A stretch of 64,000 bases of DNA from Selaginella moellendorffii (taxonomy: Eukaryota; Streptophyta; Lycopodiopsida; Selaginellales; Selaginellaceae), in contig NW_003314353.1 in NCBI RefSeq assembly GCF_000143415.4, positions 467,785 through 531,784 of the forward strand. The letters run 5' to 3'. How positions within the stretch are numbered: position 1 is the first letter of the stretch; each line of letters starts with the position of its first letter. The notes under the pieces are model-generated. The model searched no databases and was not told the origin of the DNA. It saw only the letters and a program-made list of their open reading frames with translations. Positions 1 through 15,187 of this stretch are shown one piece after another. The position numbers were made by a program, and so were the translations under genes.

Positions 1-213
1 CTTGATGCTGTCAACAAGAAGAGGATCAGGTATGGCTGGAACGAGTTGCAGAAGCCGGAAGGGACCTCGTTTTGGAAGCTTGTTCTTGAGCAGTTTGACG
101 ATACTCTCCTACTTGCTTTTGCTCTGGCCTTCTCAGAGCTTGAGCCAGGGAGCTCCACTCAAAGCATTAATTTTTTGGAACAAACAAGAGCAGCAAGGGT
201 GGAAATTAAATGA
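1..213 (+). pseudogene. N-terminal fragment of an ER-type (ECA) P-type Ca2+-ATPase
   Basis: Frame 1 reads YGWNELQKPEGTSFWK and then LVLEQFDDTLL, which matches the N-terminal cation-transporter segment of plant ECA (SERCA-like, P2A) calcium pumps just before the first membrane helix. The similarity stops after about 45 residues. The frame drifts into unrelated sequence and ends at TGA (211-213), with no membrane helices, P-domain or DKTGT motif downstream. The fragment may continue upstream of the window edge. The family is recognised from memory of the conserved YGWNEL-KPEG / LEQFDD block. I infer a truncated gene fragment rather than an exon, because no splice donor follows the conserved block at the usual place and the next 200 bases hold nothing related. 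Confidence 0.6.
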
Positions 214-426
214 TGTTTAATAAAACTCCCTTTACTCAAAACTTCATTTCATCCTTTAAGCTTGTAATAAAGGAAATATTTTAGGTTTTCACTTGTCCTA
301 TCAGGAGAGTAGCTAGCAGTGATGCCAAACAAGGACAGCAAGGTGTAAAAGGAGCTCTATCTTCTCCAAAACTACCCACTGTTTTGGTCCTTATCCTCCC
401 AACAGAGTGGCCTTAAGTTTGGAAGC
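214..426. other. Intergenic, nothing recognised
   Basis: AT-rich spacer between the Ca-ATPase fragment and the Dof-like frame. No gene or repeat seen. Confidence 0.5.
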
Positions 427-1164
427 ATGGATGAGCTGAAGACGTACCTAAAACAGCAGCACCCAACCTGTATAAAGTGCAATCACGGTGAGTGCAGCAA
501 CTTCAACTACTTTAACAATGATAACATCAGCCAGCCAAGATATTGCTGCAGTCTGTGCAAGAAAAAATTCACCTATGGTGGAAAAACAAAACTAACCTAC
601 ATGAAGCAGCCAAGATCAAGCAGCACTCAGAAAGTCGACATGGCACATGAGAATAAAAAGCTCAAACACACTCTAGTTGAAGATGAGACAAAGAAGGGTT
701 TGCTGGTCCATGAAAGTGAAGTGAAGTAGAGTGGTCAACAGGTTGATAAAGCTGGGGTGGTGATCCAGGTGGAGGACAAGGAAGATCTTAACATGGATGA
801 CTTGGAGGTGGCTAGAATCATGGCATTGGTTGAGGAGAATGAAGTCCCAAACAAGGAGGAACACATCCCTCTTGCATTCCTTGAGGTGGCAGAAATTGAA
901 GTGAGTGACAAAGAGATGACTGAAATTTTATTGTCAAATCTGGAGGATGTTGATGATAAGGAGATGCTAGATCTCACATTTTAGTGGACAGAACACAAGG
1001 AAGGCTTGGCGGAAATTCAAATTGGCAATGGGGAAACAAGCCAAATCCTCCAAAAGAATGTAGACAATGAGGGTCTTGTGCTGGAGGGGGATTCTCAGGA
1101 GGAGCAGGCAGAGGCAATGGAGGAGGACATTGATTTTGCTCTCGAGCTTGAACAAGATCTCTAG
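427..1164 (+). pseudogene. Degenerate Dof-type zinc finger frame broken by three TAG codons
   Basis: The first 100 codons contain a Dof-like finger: CIKC, then NISQPRY, then CSLC, followed by a GGK segment in place of the usual GGxxRNxPxGGG. The spacing is C-x2-C-x22-C-x2-C, one residue longer than the canonical Dof C-x2-C-x21-C-x2-C, and the basic tail after GG is poorly kept. One reading frame stays open from 427 to 1164 apart from TAG at 727-729 and 982-984, and ends in a third TAG at 1162-1164. The downstream part is acidic and rich in Glu, Asp and Lys with no known fold. A conserved frame with only TAG interruptions fits recent decay of a coding sequence. Dof proteins are plant transcription factors that bind AAAG; DNA binding by this version is doubtful. 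Whether 730-1164 belonged to the same protein is inference. Confidence 0.5.
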
Positions 1165-1549
1165 GCCGAAGAAGATAAGCGAAAGGAGGAATCCATGATA
1201 CTCTGGAAAATTGAATTGGAGAAAGCTAAATGTAGTGGTGTTTTTAATGTCAAATCAAATTGGCAGAGTAGTATTATTTGTTGATTGAATCAACAATCAA
1301 ATCAGCAAAATCAGGATAGAGAAAAAAAACAAATACCTCCATGTTTAGTGTATAATTTATTAATACTATTATATCCAAATACCACTTTTTTGAATTAAAG
1401 ATGATGTTCAGAACAAGAATTTTCCACTGGTCCTGAAATCGGCCTGGGCATGTATCAAAACCTTGTTTCCAGATCTAAGATGTGACTTTTTATTTGAAAG
1501 AAGTCCAATATACTGGAAAGAAAGAAACGAACCCTGCCCTCGTTTGTCG
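1165..1549. other. Intergenic, nothing recognised
   Basis: AT-rich sequence between the Dof-like frame and the 3' remains of the helicase pseudogene. No polymerase-domain sequence of the neighbouring POLQ-type gene is found here. Confidence 0.5.
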
Positions 1550-5095
<3,546 letters not shown>

Positions 5096-6040
5096 ATGGA
5101 AGCGGCTCGCGTCCCTGAAAACTATCGCCCGCTGGTCGATCCTGGAGATAAATCCAATCGCCCAGTGGCAATCGTCACAAACTAAGGATTGCTGTGCCTA
5201 AATGTATCGGCATCGAACTTGCAGGGCGTCACAGAGAATGGCAGACTCTTGCTTGGGTCTGCCAGATACCAGCTGAAAATTCTTTTTACATGTGCAATAA
5301 CCGTAGTCAGCTCCTCACCTTAAACAGCAACCTAGGTTAAAAGAAGCGACTATATATAGCCGGGCATGTTACCACCTATTTCGACGCGATCGTGCGACAT
5401 TGTGTCGCGGATCCTGTGAATAGAAACCGATAGTAGAATCGGGCGCTTGGATGACTTCGCTCACAGGTGGAATTCCAACTCGCATCTGTTCAATCCCTGC
5501 TGGCTCAGCTCACTGACGACTTCGATCCCAAGAACAGCGTTGCTTCCATGCGCAAGAACGGGACCCAATAACAGCAAAGCTCGGCCATTTTCTCCTCACC
5601 TCCACGTCCAGGTTGATGGAGCGGAAAACCACTTCGCTGTCGATCTCCTCTTGACCCATCTTGCAATGCCATGATCAACCCCTGGTGATCCTGCTCCTTG
5701 GCTATGAAGCAACGTTTGGATCGTTCACGTCCAGCATGAATTCGTGGCACAGCAGCGAGTCCGCGTCTCCTACCTCTCCTTTTCGTCTCCAGGATGCCTT
5801 GGATGATCGCCTTGGTGTTGGGGAGTGACGAAATGGAAGCAAAGGTCCTGGACGAGAGGCTCGCCTGCAGTTGAGAGGAGACGAAGGCGGGAGCCGTACG
5901 GAGTGTAATTAATTTGTAATTGTGACTTTTAAGGGAGGCAAACGGCGTTGACGATGAGATACAAATGTAAGTTTCAGGTCGCCAGATCGCCTGCTGCCAA
6001 TGGTTTAGCGTTTAACATTCCACTTTTGATTTAGCTTGGT
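5096..6040. other. Spacer with one short unrecognised open frame
   Basis: A TATA-like TATATATA lies at 5351-5358. On the minus strand, 5653-5592 reads MGQEEIDSEVVFRSINLDVEV and runs into a GTGAGG donor-like site, with DADSLLCHEFMLDV upstream. This looks codon-like but matches no family I know. Nothing else supportable. Confidence 0.3.
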
Positions 6041-6049
6041 TTTGATTAA

Positions 6050-6420
6050 TTTCCAGCAAGAGAATCTCTGGGATTTAGCTACAGCCATGGGTTTTGTGGC
6101 TTCTCAGCAAGCTGCTAGAATTTGTGGTAACCTCTAAAACTTTGCTAGAGAAATATAATTCAAATCCAGTTGTTCTTTGTTGCGTGTTCTGGGAGGGTCC
6201 ATTACTCCAAAGAAGTTCCTGGCCGAACCCCAACTTAAGCATGCAATCACCACAACTTAAAGTTCTTCCTTCAGTCTCAAGCATCTAGACTCTAACAAGG
6301 TGAGTCGTTAAGTTTTAGGATCTATCAATGCTGCAGCTCCCATGTAACGGACATACAGCAGTCTCAATGATATGCTCTCATGGCATCTTCTTCATCCTCG
6401 GGTCCAATCCATATTTAAGA
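6050..6420 (+). pseudogene. Scrambled subtilase fragments, partial second copy
   Basis: The stretch 6070-6130 encodes LGFSYSHGF followed by GFSASQAARI, the end of the I9 inhibitor domain of plant subtilases. It is a diverged duplicate of 6868-6940 in the subtilase pseudogene just downstream. At 6330-6415, a sequence reading roughly GHTA...ILGSNP parallels 8300-8390 ([26 protein letters not shown]) of the same downstream gene. Two distant parts of one subtilase are therefore joined within 350 bases, so this is a deleted remnant of a tandem copy. Confidence 0.55.
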
Positions 6421-6639
6421 ATTAGTCGTATTTCATTAGAATAAAAAATTGTGCACGTCACAAGCATTGGAAACATTCATCGTCTCCAATATAAATAATC
6501 ACATCGTCTATCAAAAATCTCATTAGTTCATGGCTCTCTCAGTTATTCTATACTTTCTTCTAAGTTTAAGTGTCATGTATCTCTCAGGTTTAATTACTTT
6601 TTCTTATGTAAGCCCGTGTTTGAATTTATTTCCAGGGAC

Positions 6640-9115
6640 GAGACACCCACATTGTCTATTTGGGGAATGTGGATAAATCGCTACATCTAGATGCTGTTAC
6701 TAGCTCCCATCATGCACTCCTTCAAGGCGTTTTCGGAAGGTAAATTCAGCTGCTGTTACTAGCTCCCATCATGCACTCCTTCAAGGCGTTTTAGGAAGGT
6801 AAAGTTGAAAAGAGTATGAATTCATCCAAATTCGAGTGTGCCAGTGTCAAAGCTGCTAGAGAATCACTGGGTTTTAGCTACAGGCATGGATTCAGTGGCT
6901 TCTCGGCTTGACTAACAGAAGAACAAGCTGCTAGAATCTCTGGTAAACTCTCTTAGAAGTTTTAAAATTTTATCCACAATTGCAGGCCTCCCCAACGTGT
7001 TGTCCGTTTTTCCCAATGAAATCCACACGGTCCATACCACAAACTCATGGGAGTTTCTCGGCCTCTATTGGAAAGAACTCTTTCTTTGGTGCTAGCGAAG
7101 CTACTGAATCATCGTGGCTATGGAAGGAAGCAAAATATTGCAAAGACGTTATCATTGGTGTTTTAGATTCAGGTATTTCCCTCTTTGAACTATCTTTTGG
7201 GGATTGGTTCCATACCATGATCGGAAAAGCTTTCCGACTCTGGCCATAGTCCTGGAAAAAACCAACATGATAGAAAAAGGAGCGGAAAGGAACTTGGGAG
7301 CAATTCAACCCTTCTCACTGCAACAAGTAATTCAAGAATCACATAGTATGCTAAACATTTGTCTTTCAGGAAACTTATCGGTGCCAGATTCTTTTCCCAC
7401 GGCCTACAAGATGGTCCCAAGGCTTATGCAAAAGCACACCAAGAACTTCTTTCTCCAAGAGATGTTGAAGGGCACCGATTCGTAAAAAACACAACTGGCT
7501 TGGCCACGCAAAAGGTACTGCAAAGGGTGGCGCTCCACGCCTCGCAATCTATAAGATGTGCTGGAGAAACATTACGGACAGCATAGTGCGGTGCCCGGGG
7601 TTCTCATACTCTCAGCGCCTTTGATATGGGAATCCACAATGGCGTGGATATCTTTTCTGCGTCGATCGATGGACAGCAGCCACTGTCGATTGGTGCGTTC
7701 CATGCCATGCAGAAAGGCATTGTGGTGGTGTCTTCGGCTGGAAATTTGGGTCCTCGCTCGGTGCAAAATGTAGCCCCTTGGGTTATCGCTGTTGGAGCGA
7801 GCACTATTGATCAAACCTATTTTGGAGACCTTTATCTTGGCAACAATAAATCATTTCGAGTATTTCTCGTTACTTATAAAGAACTATTTAAATTTAACTA
7901 TCTTTGGTTTCTTTGACTAAGCAAAGAACGTTGGCTTGCCAACTTCCAACTTTTCAGCCAGGTAAAATTATTACTCTCTAGTTTGAGTTAAACAACTATT
8001 AATGCTGCAGCCAATTGTGTATGGGTTGGTCTTTGGATCCCGAGAAAGTCCAGGGCAAGATCGTGGCATGCTTGAGAGGGCCAATGCATCTAGCATTCCA
8101 ATCATTCGAAGTTTCTCAAGCTGGTGGAGCTGGGATTATCTTTTGCAACTCCACTCTTGAATTTGATCAAAATCCAGAAAATGAGTTTCTTCTTTTGAAG
8201 AGTTGGACAAGCCATCTTCTCATATATCAAATCTACAAGGTAAAACTGTTATGTTCTGCTTTTCGTTTTTTTATCTTTGTGCCTGGCAGCTTTCCTGTAG
8301 CGGATATACAGCATCAGATAACATTGAGAAATCAAAGCGTGCTCCTTACATGGCACCTTTTTCATCCTCTGGTCCCAACATCATTGATCCAGACATACTA
8401 AAGGTTTGTCAATGTTTTCTCCCGGTTGTTTTTGAAGATTTTTTGTTCGTTCAGCCCGATATTACAGCTCCAGGAGTAAATATTCTAGCAGCATACACAC
8501 AATTCAACAACTCTAAAATAGCATACATGCTTGCATCTGGAACTTCCATGTCTTGTCCTCATGTCACTGGGATTGTGCGCTACTAAAATCCTATCGTCCC
8601 ACCTGGAGTCCAGCGGCACTCCTTTGATAATCTTGAAGAACCTATAAAGAATTCATCGCTAGTTCCTGGACACCCTTTGACTATGGTGGAGGGCACGTAA
8701 ATCCAAATGCTGCTGCTATATGATGCAGATGACCAAGACTACATTGGATATCTCTGCGGTCTGGGAAACAAACAGACTGACCTTGAAATCCTCACGCAAA
8801 CTTCCGACAATCCCATAGATCTCAACTATCCATCCATTTCCATCTCGGATTTGTGCCGCAGCAAACTCGTGCATAGGTGAGTGACGAACGTGGATGATCA
8901 CGCAACGAACTACACGACCGGAGAGTGTGTCGGTGTCTGTTCATCAATCAGTTCTACGGTTCAAGCACAAGGGCGAGACTAAAGCATTCGAGGTGATATT
9001 TAGAGTGGGGGACGACTCAAACATTGATCATTTGTTTTTGGGAAGCTGATATGGAGCAATGGAAAGTATACAGTCACAAGCCCCATCGCAGTCGAGATGT
9101 GCTTGGGTAATCCAA
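6640..9115 (+). pseudogene. Subtilisin-like serine protease (S8A, plant subtilase), decayed
   Basis: Blocks appear in subtilase order: GRDTHIVYLGNVD (I9 start, 6637), GFSYRHGFSGFSAR-like (6870), LPNVLSVFPNEIHTVHTTNSWEFLGL (6990-7060), DVIIGVLDSG with the catalytic Asp (7149), KLIGARFFSHG (7370), DVEGH (7465), VVSSAGNLGP with the oxyanion Asn (7731), PEKVQGKIVACLRG in the PA domain (8040), [14 protein letters not shown] (8457), [13 protein letters not shown] with the catalytic Ser (8540), PFDYGGGHVNPNAAA (8677), LNYPSISISDL (8823) and GKLIWSNGKYTVTSPIAV in the Fn3-like tail (9041). Lesions: the HGTH block of the catalytic His is lost after DVEGH (about 7475), a 1-base loss near 8575 turns ALLKS into a stop, a TGA lies at about 8878, and there is a 59-bp internal duplication at 6692. 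Plant subtilases are secreted. This copy lacks a working His and should be inactive. Confidence 0.88.
6692..6809 (+). repeat. 59-bp tandem duplication inside the subtilase pseudogene
   Basis: The block starting TGCTGTTACTAGCTCCCATC at 6692 recurs at 6751 with a period of 59 bases and few differences. It duplicates the end of the exon encoding SSHHALLQGVF together with its splice donor GGTAAA. The duplication is not a multiple of three. Confidence 0.85.
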
Positions 9116-9553
9116 TGTTCTCAATTGCTCTAATTAAGAGATTAATTACGAGCATAGGCTTCTAAACACAAACTTTCCTTACCAACTATATATTTTACTA
9201 ATGAATCCTTATCAACGGGAGCAAATCTTAGCAACAATTTTATTGCTAACTTGCAAATTCAAGCAATGTTCATGCTTCATAGCCATCTTATAAGATTGTG
9301 CAACATGTGGGGTGCTTTTGTGGTGTTCATGAACTTTACTGGTGGATCAATTAGAGTTGTAAGCTCAATCACATGGTGGTGTTGCAATTAATTTTCACAC
9401 AATTTTAATAATTTTGGAAGAAGCATGAGACCACAATAACACAGATGCAAATTGAAAACTTATCACTCTTAGTCCTTTAATCTTCAATCTTGAGTACCCA
9501 CATCCTTTTTGCCAATGCCAAAACTATTTTTGCTTGTCCAACTCACAAAGCAT
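9116..9553. other. AT-rich spacer between subtilase pseudogene and Copia element
   Basis: No gene recognised. It ends in the 5-bp target-site copy CATGC (9554-9558). Confidence 0.6.
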
Positions 9554-9558
9554 CATGC

Positions 9559-9711
9559 TGTAGGAATAATGATGAACACGACAAGCAGTCTGAATCGTGA
9601 TCAGATCTCTGGTGATTTCTGATTTGATTGAAGTTGTATATATATACAGCCATAAATGAATCAATGTGTGTTGAAGTGAAATTCCGTTGTTCTTGCTCCG
9701 CTTTTCTTTCT
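9559..9711 (+). repeat. 5' LTR of Copia element
   Basis: Starts TGTAGGAATAAT and carries a TATATATATA box (9637-9646) followed by a probable transcript start region. Identical to the 3' LTR except for one visible transition. Confidence 0.93.
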
Positions 9712-9723
9712 TGGTATCGGAGC
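9712..9723 (+). promoter_or_regulatory. Copia primer-binding site (iMet-tRNA type)
   Basis: TGGTATCGGAGC directly after the LTR. The common plant version is TGGTATCAGAGC; the same A-to-G variant occurs in the LARD primer site at 27816-27827. Confidence 0.85.
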
Positions 9724-9768
9724 GCTGGTTTCTGAACTCTTTCTTCTCCTTTCTTTGTGCCTCACATC

Positions 9769-12700
9769 ATGAGCTGCAGCAAAGTTGGATTGATCTTGCT
9801 TCAGGGAGTCACTGCCTTTGATGGGAGGAGAGGGTTCAACACTTGGTCCGAGAAAATGATGCGCGTGCTGCAGATGGAAGAACTCTGGGAAATCGTTTCA
9901 CCACCAACAATCACTGCAGATGCTCGTATGCGGCGAGCCCCTGCTGCGTTGGGAGCTTCAACTTCAGTGGAAGGAGAAGTCGTGGATGAAGAGGCAATTC
10001 GTGCCTCTGTTGCAGCAGCTCGACAACAGCTTGATCCAGGGGAACAAGCTGCGCTGGAGAAGAAGGAATCTCGAGCAAAAGGATTGATTCTTTCTAAGCT
10101 TGCAGATGCCCTTATGATGCATTTGCATCATAAGTGTGCTTGTGAGATCTGGGCTCATCTCCACAACAAGTATGCTGTTCTTTCCCTCTCCAAGATTAGC
10201 ATGGTCGAGACTTGCATTCGTGAGACCCGTTTTCATCCAGGCGAGAACTTTGAAGAGTTCCTCGCCAAGATGCAAGATCTGTGGATGGAGCTTGAAGGCA
10301 GTCCAGCAGCGTTCAACGAAAGCAAGAAAGTTCTGGCACTTTGCGAGGCCATGCAAGATTCTTCTTTTAGTTCTTTCGTCCCTACCGTTCGCATGATGTC
10401 GCTCAACTTTGAACAAGCTGAGCAAACTTTACGCTCGGAGCTGGCTGCGAGAGGTTTGATTGTGGACTTTGATCAGAGGCCTTCCCATGTTTTGATCTCA
10501 CAGTCTACATCAAATGCTTCTGCATCAAGCAATCAGTCAGGGACTGATTCAGCTCTGTGGGCTGGAAATCATCGAGGCAGAGGAGGCCGCGGAAGAGGAG
10601 GACGAGGCAGAGGTCGCGGGTTTAGGGGAAATCCGCAGCAGCAGCAGAATTCAGGGAATTCTGGTAAAGAAGTAGTAGTTCGGGATTGTTTTGTGGGCAA
10701 GAACAAACAGGAATGCTGGACCTGTGGGATGCCAGGGCACTACTCCAAGGATTGCCCAGTTGCAGCTTGGCTGCAGCGCATGAACATAGGGCTTGTAGCA
10801 AATGCTCAGGAAGGGGAAACACAGGAACTTGCGGCATCATCTGAGGTAGCAGTTCCAAACGTTTCTGAAAAACTGACTATCGATTCAGGTTCAGAGAGAC
10901 ACCTGATGCAAAGCGGGTCGAACTTTGTGCAGTTGCGTGCTGCAAAAGGGAAGTGCATTCGTGTGGGAGATGGAAGCATTTTACCTGTTCGCGCAACTGG
11001 GGATGTGCGAGTTCCACTGGGAAGAAAGTCTCTGCTCTTGAAGAATGCGTGGTATGTTCCAAAGATAGTGAAGAATCTGGTTTCTGTAGCCAGGCTTACG
11101 GATGAAGGTCTGGATGTGAATTTCTCCAAACATCAATGTCAAGTTCTTGCAAATGGCCGTCCATTACTGCATTTTCCCAGATGTGGTAACCTGTTTGAGA
11201 AGGAGATAGCTTCTGGAGAAAAATCGAATGCTCCTGAGATATGCATGACTGCAGATAGTTCTCTCTGGCATTCTCGACTTGCACATGCCAATCCCCCTCT
11301 CATCAGGCGTATGCAGAAGCAAGAGCTTGTGGATGGCTTCAACGACCACGTTCTTCAAAGTTCAGCAAAATGTCACACTTGCATTCTTGGCAAGCAAACC
11401 CGTCGTACTTTCAAACCTGCTGTGACCAGAAGCACTCGTCCCTTGCAGCTCATTCACTCAGATGTTTGTGGACCCATGCGACTGTTTGCTCAGAATGGCA
11501 CGAAGTATTTTGTGACATTTACAGATGATTTCTCCAGGCACACGGACGTCTTCTTTCTTCGTCACAAAGATGAAGTCTTTAGCAAATTCAAGCAATTCGT
11601 AGTAGAAGCCGAAGTGAAAACTGGTTAGAGGGTTGGTTGTTTACGTACTGATTCAGGAGGGGAATACGTCAACAAGTCCTTTCAGCAGTTCTGTGCTGAA
11701 CGAGGAATTCTTCATCAGCGCTCTTGCTCTCATACCCCTCAACAGAATGGAGTCTCTGAGCGCAAGAATAGGACAATCATGAACGCAGTTCGGTGCTTCC
11801 TTCAAGAATCAGGACTACCAAAATTCCTCTGGGCTGAAGCAGTTGGATCAGCTATGCATGTTCAAAACCTTCTCCCTCATTCTCGCAATCCCAACAAGAT
11901 CCCAGAAGAGCTTTGGACTGGTCAAAGACAATTGGTGGTGCATCTCAGGCATTTTGGTTGTTTAAGCTTTGCAAAAAGGGTGGATGAGCATCTTGGCAAG
12001 TTGGAGAGCAGAAGCAAGCTGGCCTTTCTTGTTGGATACGATTCCAATTCAAAAGGATATCGCCTGTACCAGCCTGGTAATCATCAAATCTTTGTAAGCA
12101 CTGATGTTCGTTTTGATGAAGGAACACTCTACAAAGATCATGTTCAAGAAGAAGGAAGCTCAGATCAGAACATGAACTGGACTCCGGAAGAATGGAGTTG
12201 GGATGGTGTTGAAGACGGTGATGAAGATGACGATGATCTGACAATCATCTATCCCTCATCTCCTTTAGCAGATGATCATCCAACACTAGTCTCTGGATCT
12301 TTTCTTCCTGAAGAACAGGGCGATGCTACTCATCGTGCACGAACTGGAGAAGTCGACAGGCTCACACGTGATCTACCATTCAATGTGGAGAACTATGGGC
12401 AGACATCATCTGGACGATCAGGCAGAGCACCTCATCCCAAGAAATGGTCTTTTGCAGCAACAGAAATAGCTTCTGAACCAGTCAACTTTGAGCAGGCGAT
12501 TCAAGCTCCTGATGCAGATAAGTGGATTTCAGCAATGCAAGATGAGTTGAATTCTCTTGATGAGAACCAGACTTATGACTTGGTGGAAGCTCCTGAAGGA
12601 CGTGAAGTTGTTGGATCACGCTGGGTGTTCAAGCTTCACAGAAATCCTGATGGATCAGTACAGCGTTACAAAGCAAGACTTGTTGCTCAAGGATATTCAC

Positions 12701-14040
12701 AAGTTCCTGGAGTGGATTTTGATGAGACGTTCTCACCAATTGTGAAGCAGACAAGTATCAGAATGCTTCTGTCTTTTACAGCGGAGTTTGGTTTGTGCGC
12801 ACATCACATGGACGTAAAAACAGCCTTCCTTAATGGGAACTTGAAGGAGGAGATATTTATGCGGCAACCCCCAGGCTTTGAGCTTTTTGGATCACGGTGC
12901 TCCGAACTCGTCTGCAAGCTTCGCAAGGCTCTTTATGTCCTTAAGCAGGCTTCCCGTTAGTGGTATGAATGTTTGGATTCTTTTCTTATGGATCTCGGTA
13001 TGCAGAGGTTGAACAGCGATGGAAATCTATATCTTCTTCAGCAGGGTGATCACTTTGTTGTGATAGCAGTTTATGTGGACGACTGTTTGATTGTCAGCAA
13101 CAATCACACTGTTTTGAAGGATGTGAAGATCAAGCTTATGAACAGGTTTGTGATGAAGGACTTAGGAGCTGTGCGGCAGCTGTTAGGGATGGAAGTTGAC
13201 AGGGATGAAGCAGACAGGACAATCACCCTCACACAGTGCCAATATGTGAAGAAGCTTCTCAACCAGTTCAACATGACAAGTTGCAAATCCGTGGCTACAC
13301 CAGTCGTCACTGGCATCAAGTTCACAAGCAAGATGGATGATTTATTTGATCAGCCCTCGGTCTATCGATCGCTTGTTGGAGGACTACTCTACCTCGCCAA
13401 CATGACTCGCCCTGACATCTCCTTTGCCGTTGGTCTCCTCAGCCGATACATGCAGTCTCCGAGTTGTTATCATTGGCAGATGGTGAAGAGAGTTTTGAGG
13501 TATTTGAAAGGAACAGCTGCTCATGGATTGGTTTACAAATGCTCAGGTCAATCCAAACTTGTTCTTCAAGCTTACTGCGATGCAGATTGGGCTGGCAACT
13601 TGGATACACGACATTCAACCTCCGGAATTTGCTGCATAATTGCTGGTGCTCCAGTTTCATGGGGAAGCAAGAAGCAAACAACGGTTGCTCTTTCCAGTGC
13701 AGAAGCAGAATACGTAGCTGCCAGTACAGCAGCAAGGGAGATCATCTGGCTTCGTCGATTACTTGGAGAACTCAATCAACAGCAATCAGATGCGACCATT
13801 CTGCATTGCGACAGCAGAAGTGCAATCGCCATGTCAAAGAATCCTGTGTTTCATGCTCGTACGAAACATATAGACGTGCAGCATCACTTCATTCGCGAAC
13901 ATGTAGCAGCCGGAGATCTTCACCTGGAATACGTTCCTTCACAGTATCAGTTGGCGGACCTTCTAACCAAGCCACTTTCGGAGCTCACATTCATCAAGCT
14001 GAGGAATCAACTTGGAGTGTCAAGCACACCCTCAGCTTGA
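9769..14040 (+). pseudogene. Copia gag-pol polyprotein, one frame with two in-frame TAG codons
   Basis: A single frame runs from ATG 9769 to TGA 14038-14040 (about 1,423 codons) with TAG at 11626-11628 and 12958-12960. Seen in order: gag with a Gly-Arg-rich stretch (about residues 268-285); a CCHC knuckle CWTCGMPGHYSKDC from about residue 316; an aspartic protease motif IDSGS (Asp near 372); a GAG-pre-integrase LWHSRLAHA; an integrase with D near 565, D near 628 (RTDSGGEY) and E near 664 (NGVSERKNR); an RT with YVDDC near 1102-1106; and an RNase H with YCDADWAG and HCDSRSA. The second stop sits exactly where Copia RTs have Gln in ASRQWY, so it is best explained as CAG to TAG. The first (KTG-stop-RVGCLRTD) fits the same change. 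ATG 9769 is the first in-frame ATG after the primer site. As read, no full polyprotein can be made without readthrough. Confidence 0.93.
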
Positions 14041-14048
14041 AGGGGGAG

Positions 14049-14201
14049 TGTAGGAATAATGATGAACACGACAAGCAGTCCGAATCGTGATCAGATCTCT
14101 GGTGATTTCTGATTTGATTGAAGTTGTATATATATACAGCCATAAATGAATCAATGTGTGTTGAAGTGAAATTCCGTTGTTCTTGCTCCGCTTTTCTTTC
14201 T
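14049..14201 (+). repeat. 3' LTR of Copia element
   Basis: Matches the 5' LTR over 153 bp and is preceded by the polypurine tract AAGGGGGAG. Followed by the target-site copy CATGC. Confidence 0.93.
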
Positions 14202-14206
14202 CATGC

Positions 14207-14915
14207 CATATCTGAGTATAAATATCAGAAGGCTAACCTGAAAGTTACCTTTGCATTATTGGCAAAAGTAGAGGGAGGTACAGCATTGTCTTGCAAAGGA
14301 AGTTTGCAGCTGGGTGGCGCTTACAGGATGGAGCTCACAGCACCCAGCATAAACCTTGACCTGAGCTTGGACAGCATGCAGCGTCGATGAGCGGCCCAAA
14401 AACAAGAGATCACACCCATGATGTTTGCGGCAGTAGATCTCCCATGGGCAGCACTCCAGGATGCGAGCTCGCATGAGCGGCACTCACAATGGAACTCGCA
14501 GCGCTCAGCAGCAGCAGCCCATGGGTCAAAACCTTAGTAGTGTCAAATGCGCAACAACTGAAATATTGCCACGAGAGGAGCCAGCGCCCAAAAGCAAGAG
14601 CTCGCAGCCGCTCCCAGAGACACGGGAACTCGCGCCAGCCTCAATGGGCGGCGCTCCAGCAGTGTGGTTGGACTGTACGGCACCCAGAGACAGTGCTTGC
14701 TGAGTGGTGCTCTAGCGCCCATGGGCAGAGCTCATGGGTGGAGCTCACAGCACCGTATGGATAAGCAAGGATGAGTCATATGTGTAAGTTTTGATGCGAT
14801 CATGTTTTGCAAAGTAATTAAACTCTAGTAACCAATCAAACAACTCTAATGAGTTATAAATATGATTTAAATTAGTTTAAAGGGAATAAAATGGATTAAA
14901 AAATGTGAATTCATA
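14207..14915. repeat. Degenerate GC-rich simple repeat and AT-rich spacer
   Basis: From about 14320 to 14760, variants of GGAGCTCACAGC, GCCCATGGGC and GGCGGCGCTCCAG recur irregularly, giving open but low-complexity frames rich in Ser, Ala and Arg. I see no gene. From 14765 to 14915 the sequence is AT-rich and featureless. Confidence 0.55.
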
Positions 14916-15054
14916 GAATATAGAAAGGGAATACATATATCAATTAGCCCAAAAACCTTAGTTTATATATAGAAGTGAGTGGTCTAGATTGAAATTAATC
15001 TGACAGCTACCAAAATCCCACTATGCTAATATTAATATCTGGCATCATGAGTTT

Positions 15055-15187
15055 CCCATGTGGCTCCAAAGGATGGCATTACAGTGGTACAATGGTTTAA
15101 GCGCAGCCACTTATAGGGATTAGAGTGTTTTCCTAGACATTTTCAAACACATATTTGGATATGTTGGCGATTGTAATAATGCCTTCT
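15055..15187 (+). pseudogene. Inverted second gag fragment
   Basis: The plus strand encodes LQRMALQWYNGLSAATYRD, a stop, then SVFLDIFKHIFGY. It is clearly the same gag block as the minus-strand copy (LQGMVLQWYNSLSTATHGDW), here in opposite orientation. The two copies face each other with the junction near 15190. TAG replaces the expected Trp codon TGG in SDW-type context. Confidence 0.7.

Larger units (their letters stand above)
9559..14201 (+). mobile_element. Ty1/Copia LTR retrotransposon, nearly complete and young
   Basis: Two 153-bp LTRs (9559-9711 and 14049-14201) differ at one site that I can see (T versus C, in CAGTYTGAATCG). The element is flanked by a perfect 5-bp duplication CATGC (9554-9558 and 14202-14206). 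A primer-binding site TGGTATCGGAGC (9712-9723) resembling the 3' end of initiator Met-tRNA follows the 5' LTR, and a polypurine tract AAGGGGGAG (14040-14048) precedes the 3' LTR. The internal frame has the Copia order gag-protease-integrase-RT-RNaseH. The LTR boundary could shift by one T, because the target duplication can also be read as TCATGC. With LTRs this similar, insertion is recent in evolutionary terms. Confidence 0.95.

Noticed and set aside
1-220. 72-codon frame starting at base 2
   Set aside because: The frame at base 1 carries the clear Ca-ATPase similarity; this one is its shadow.
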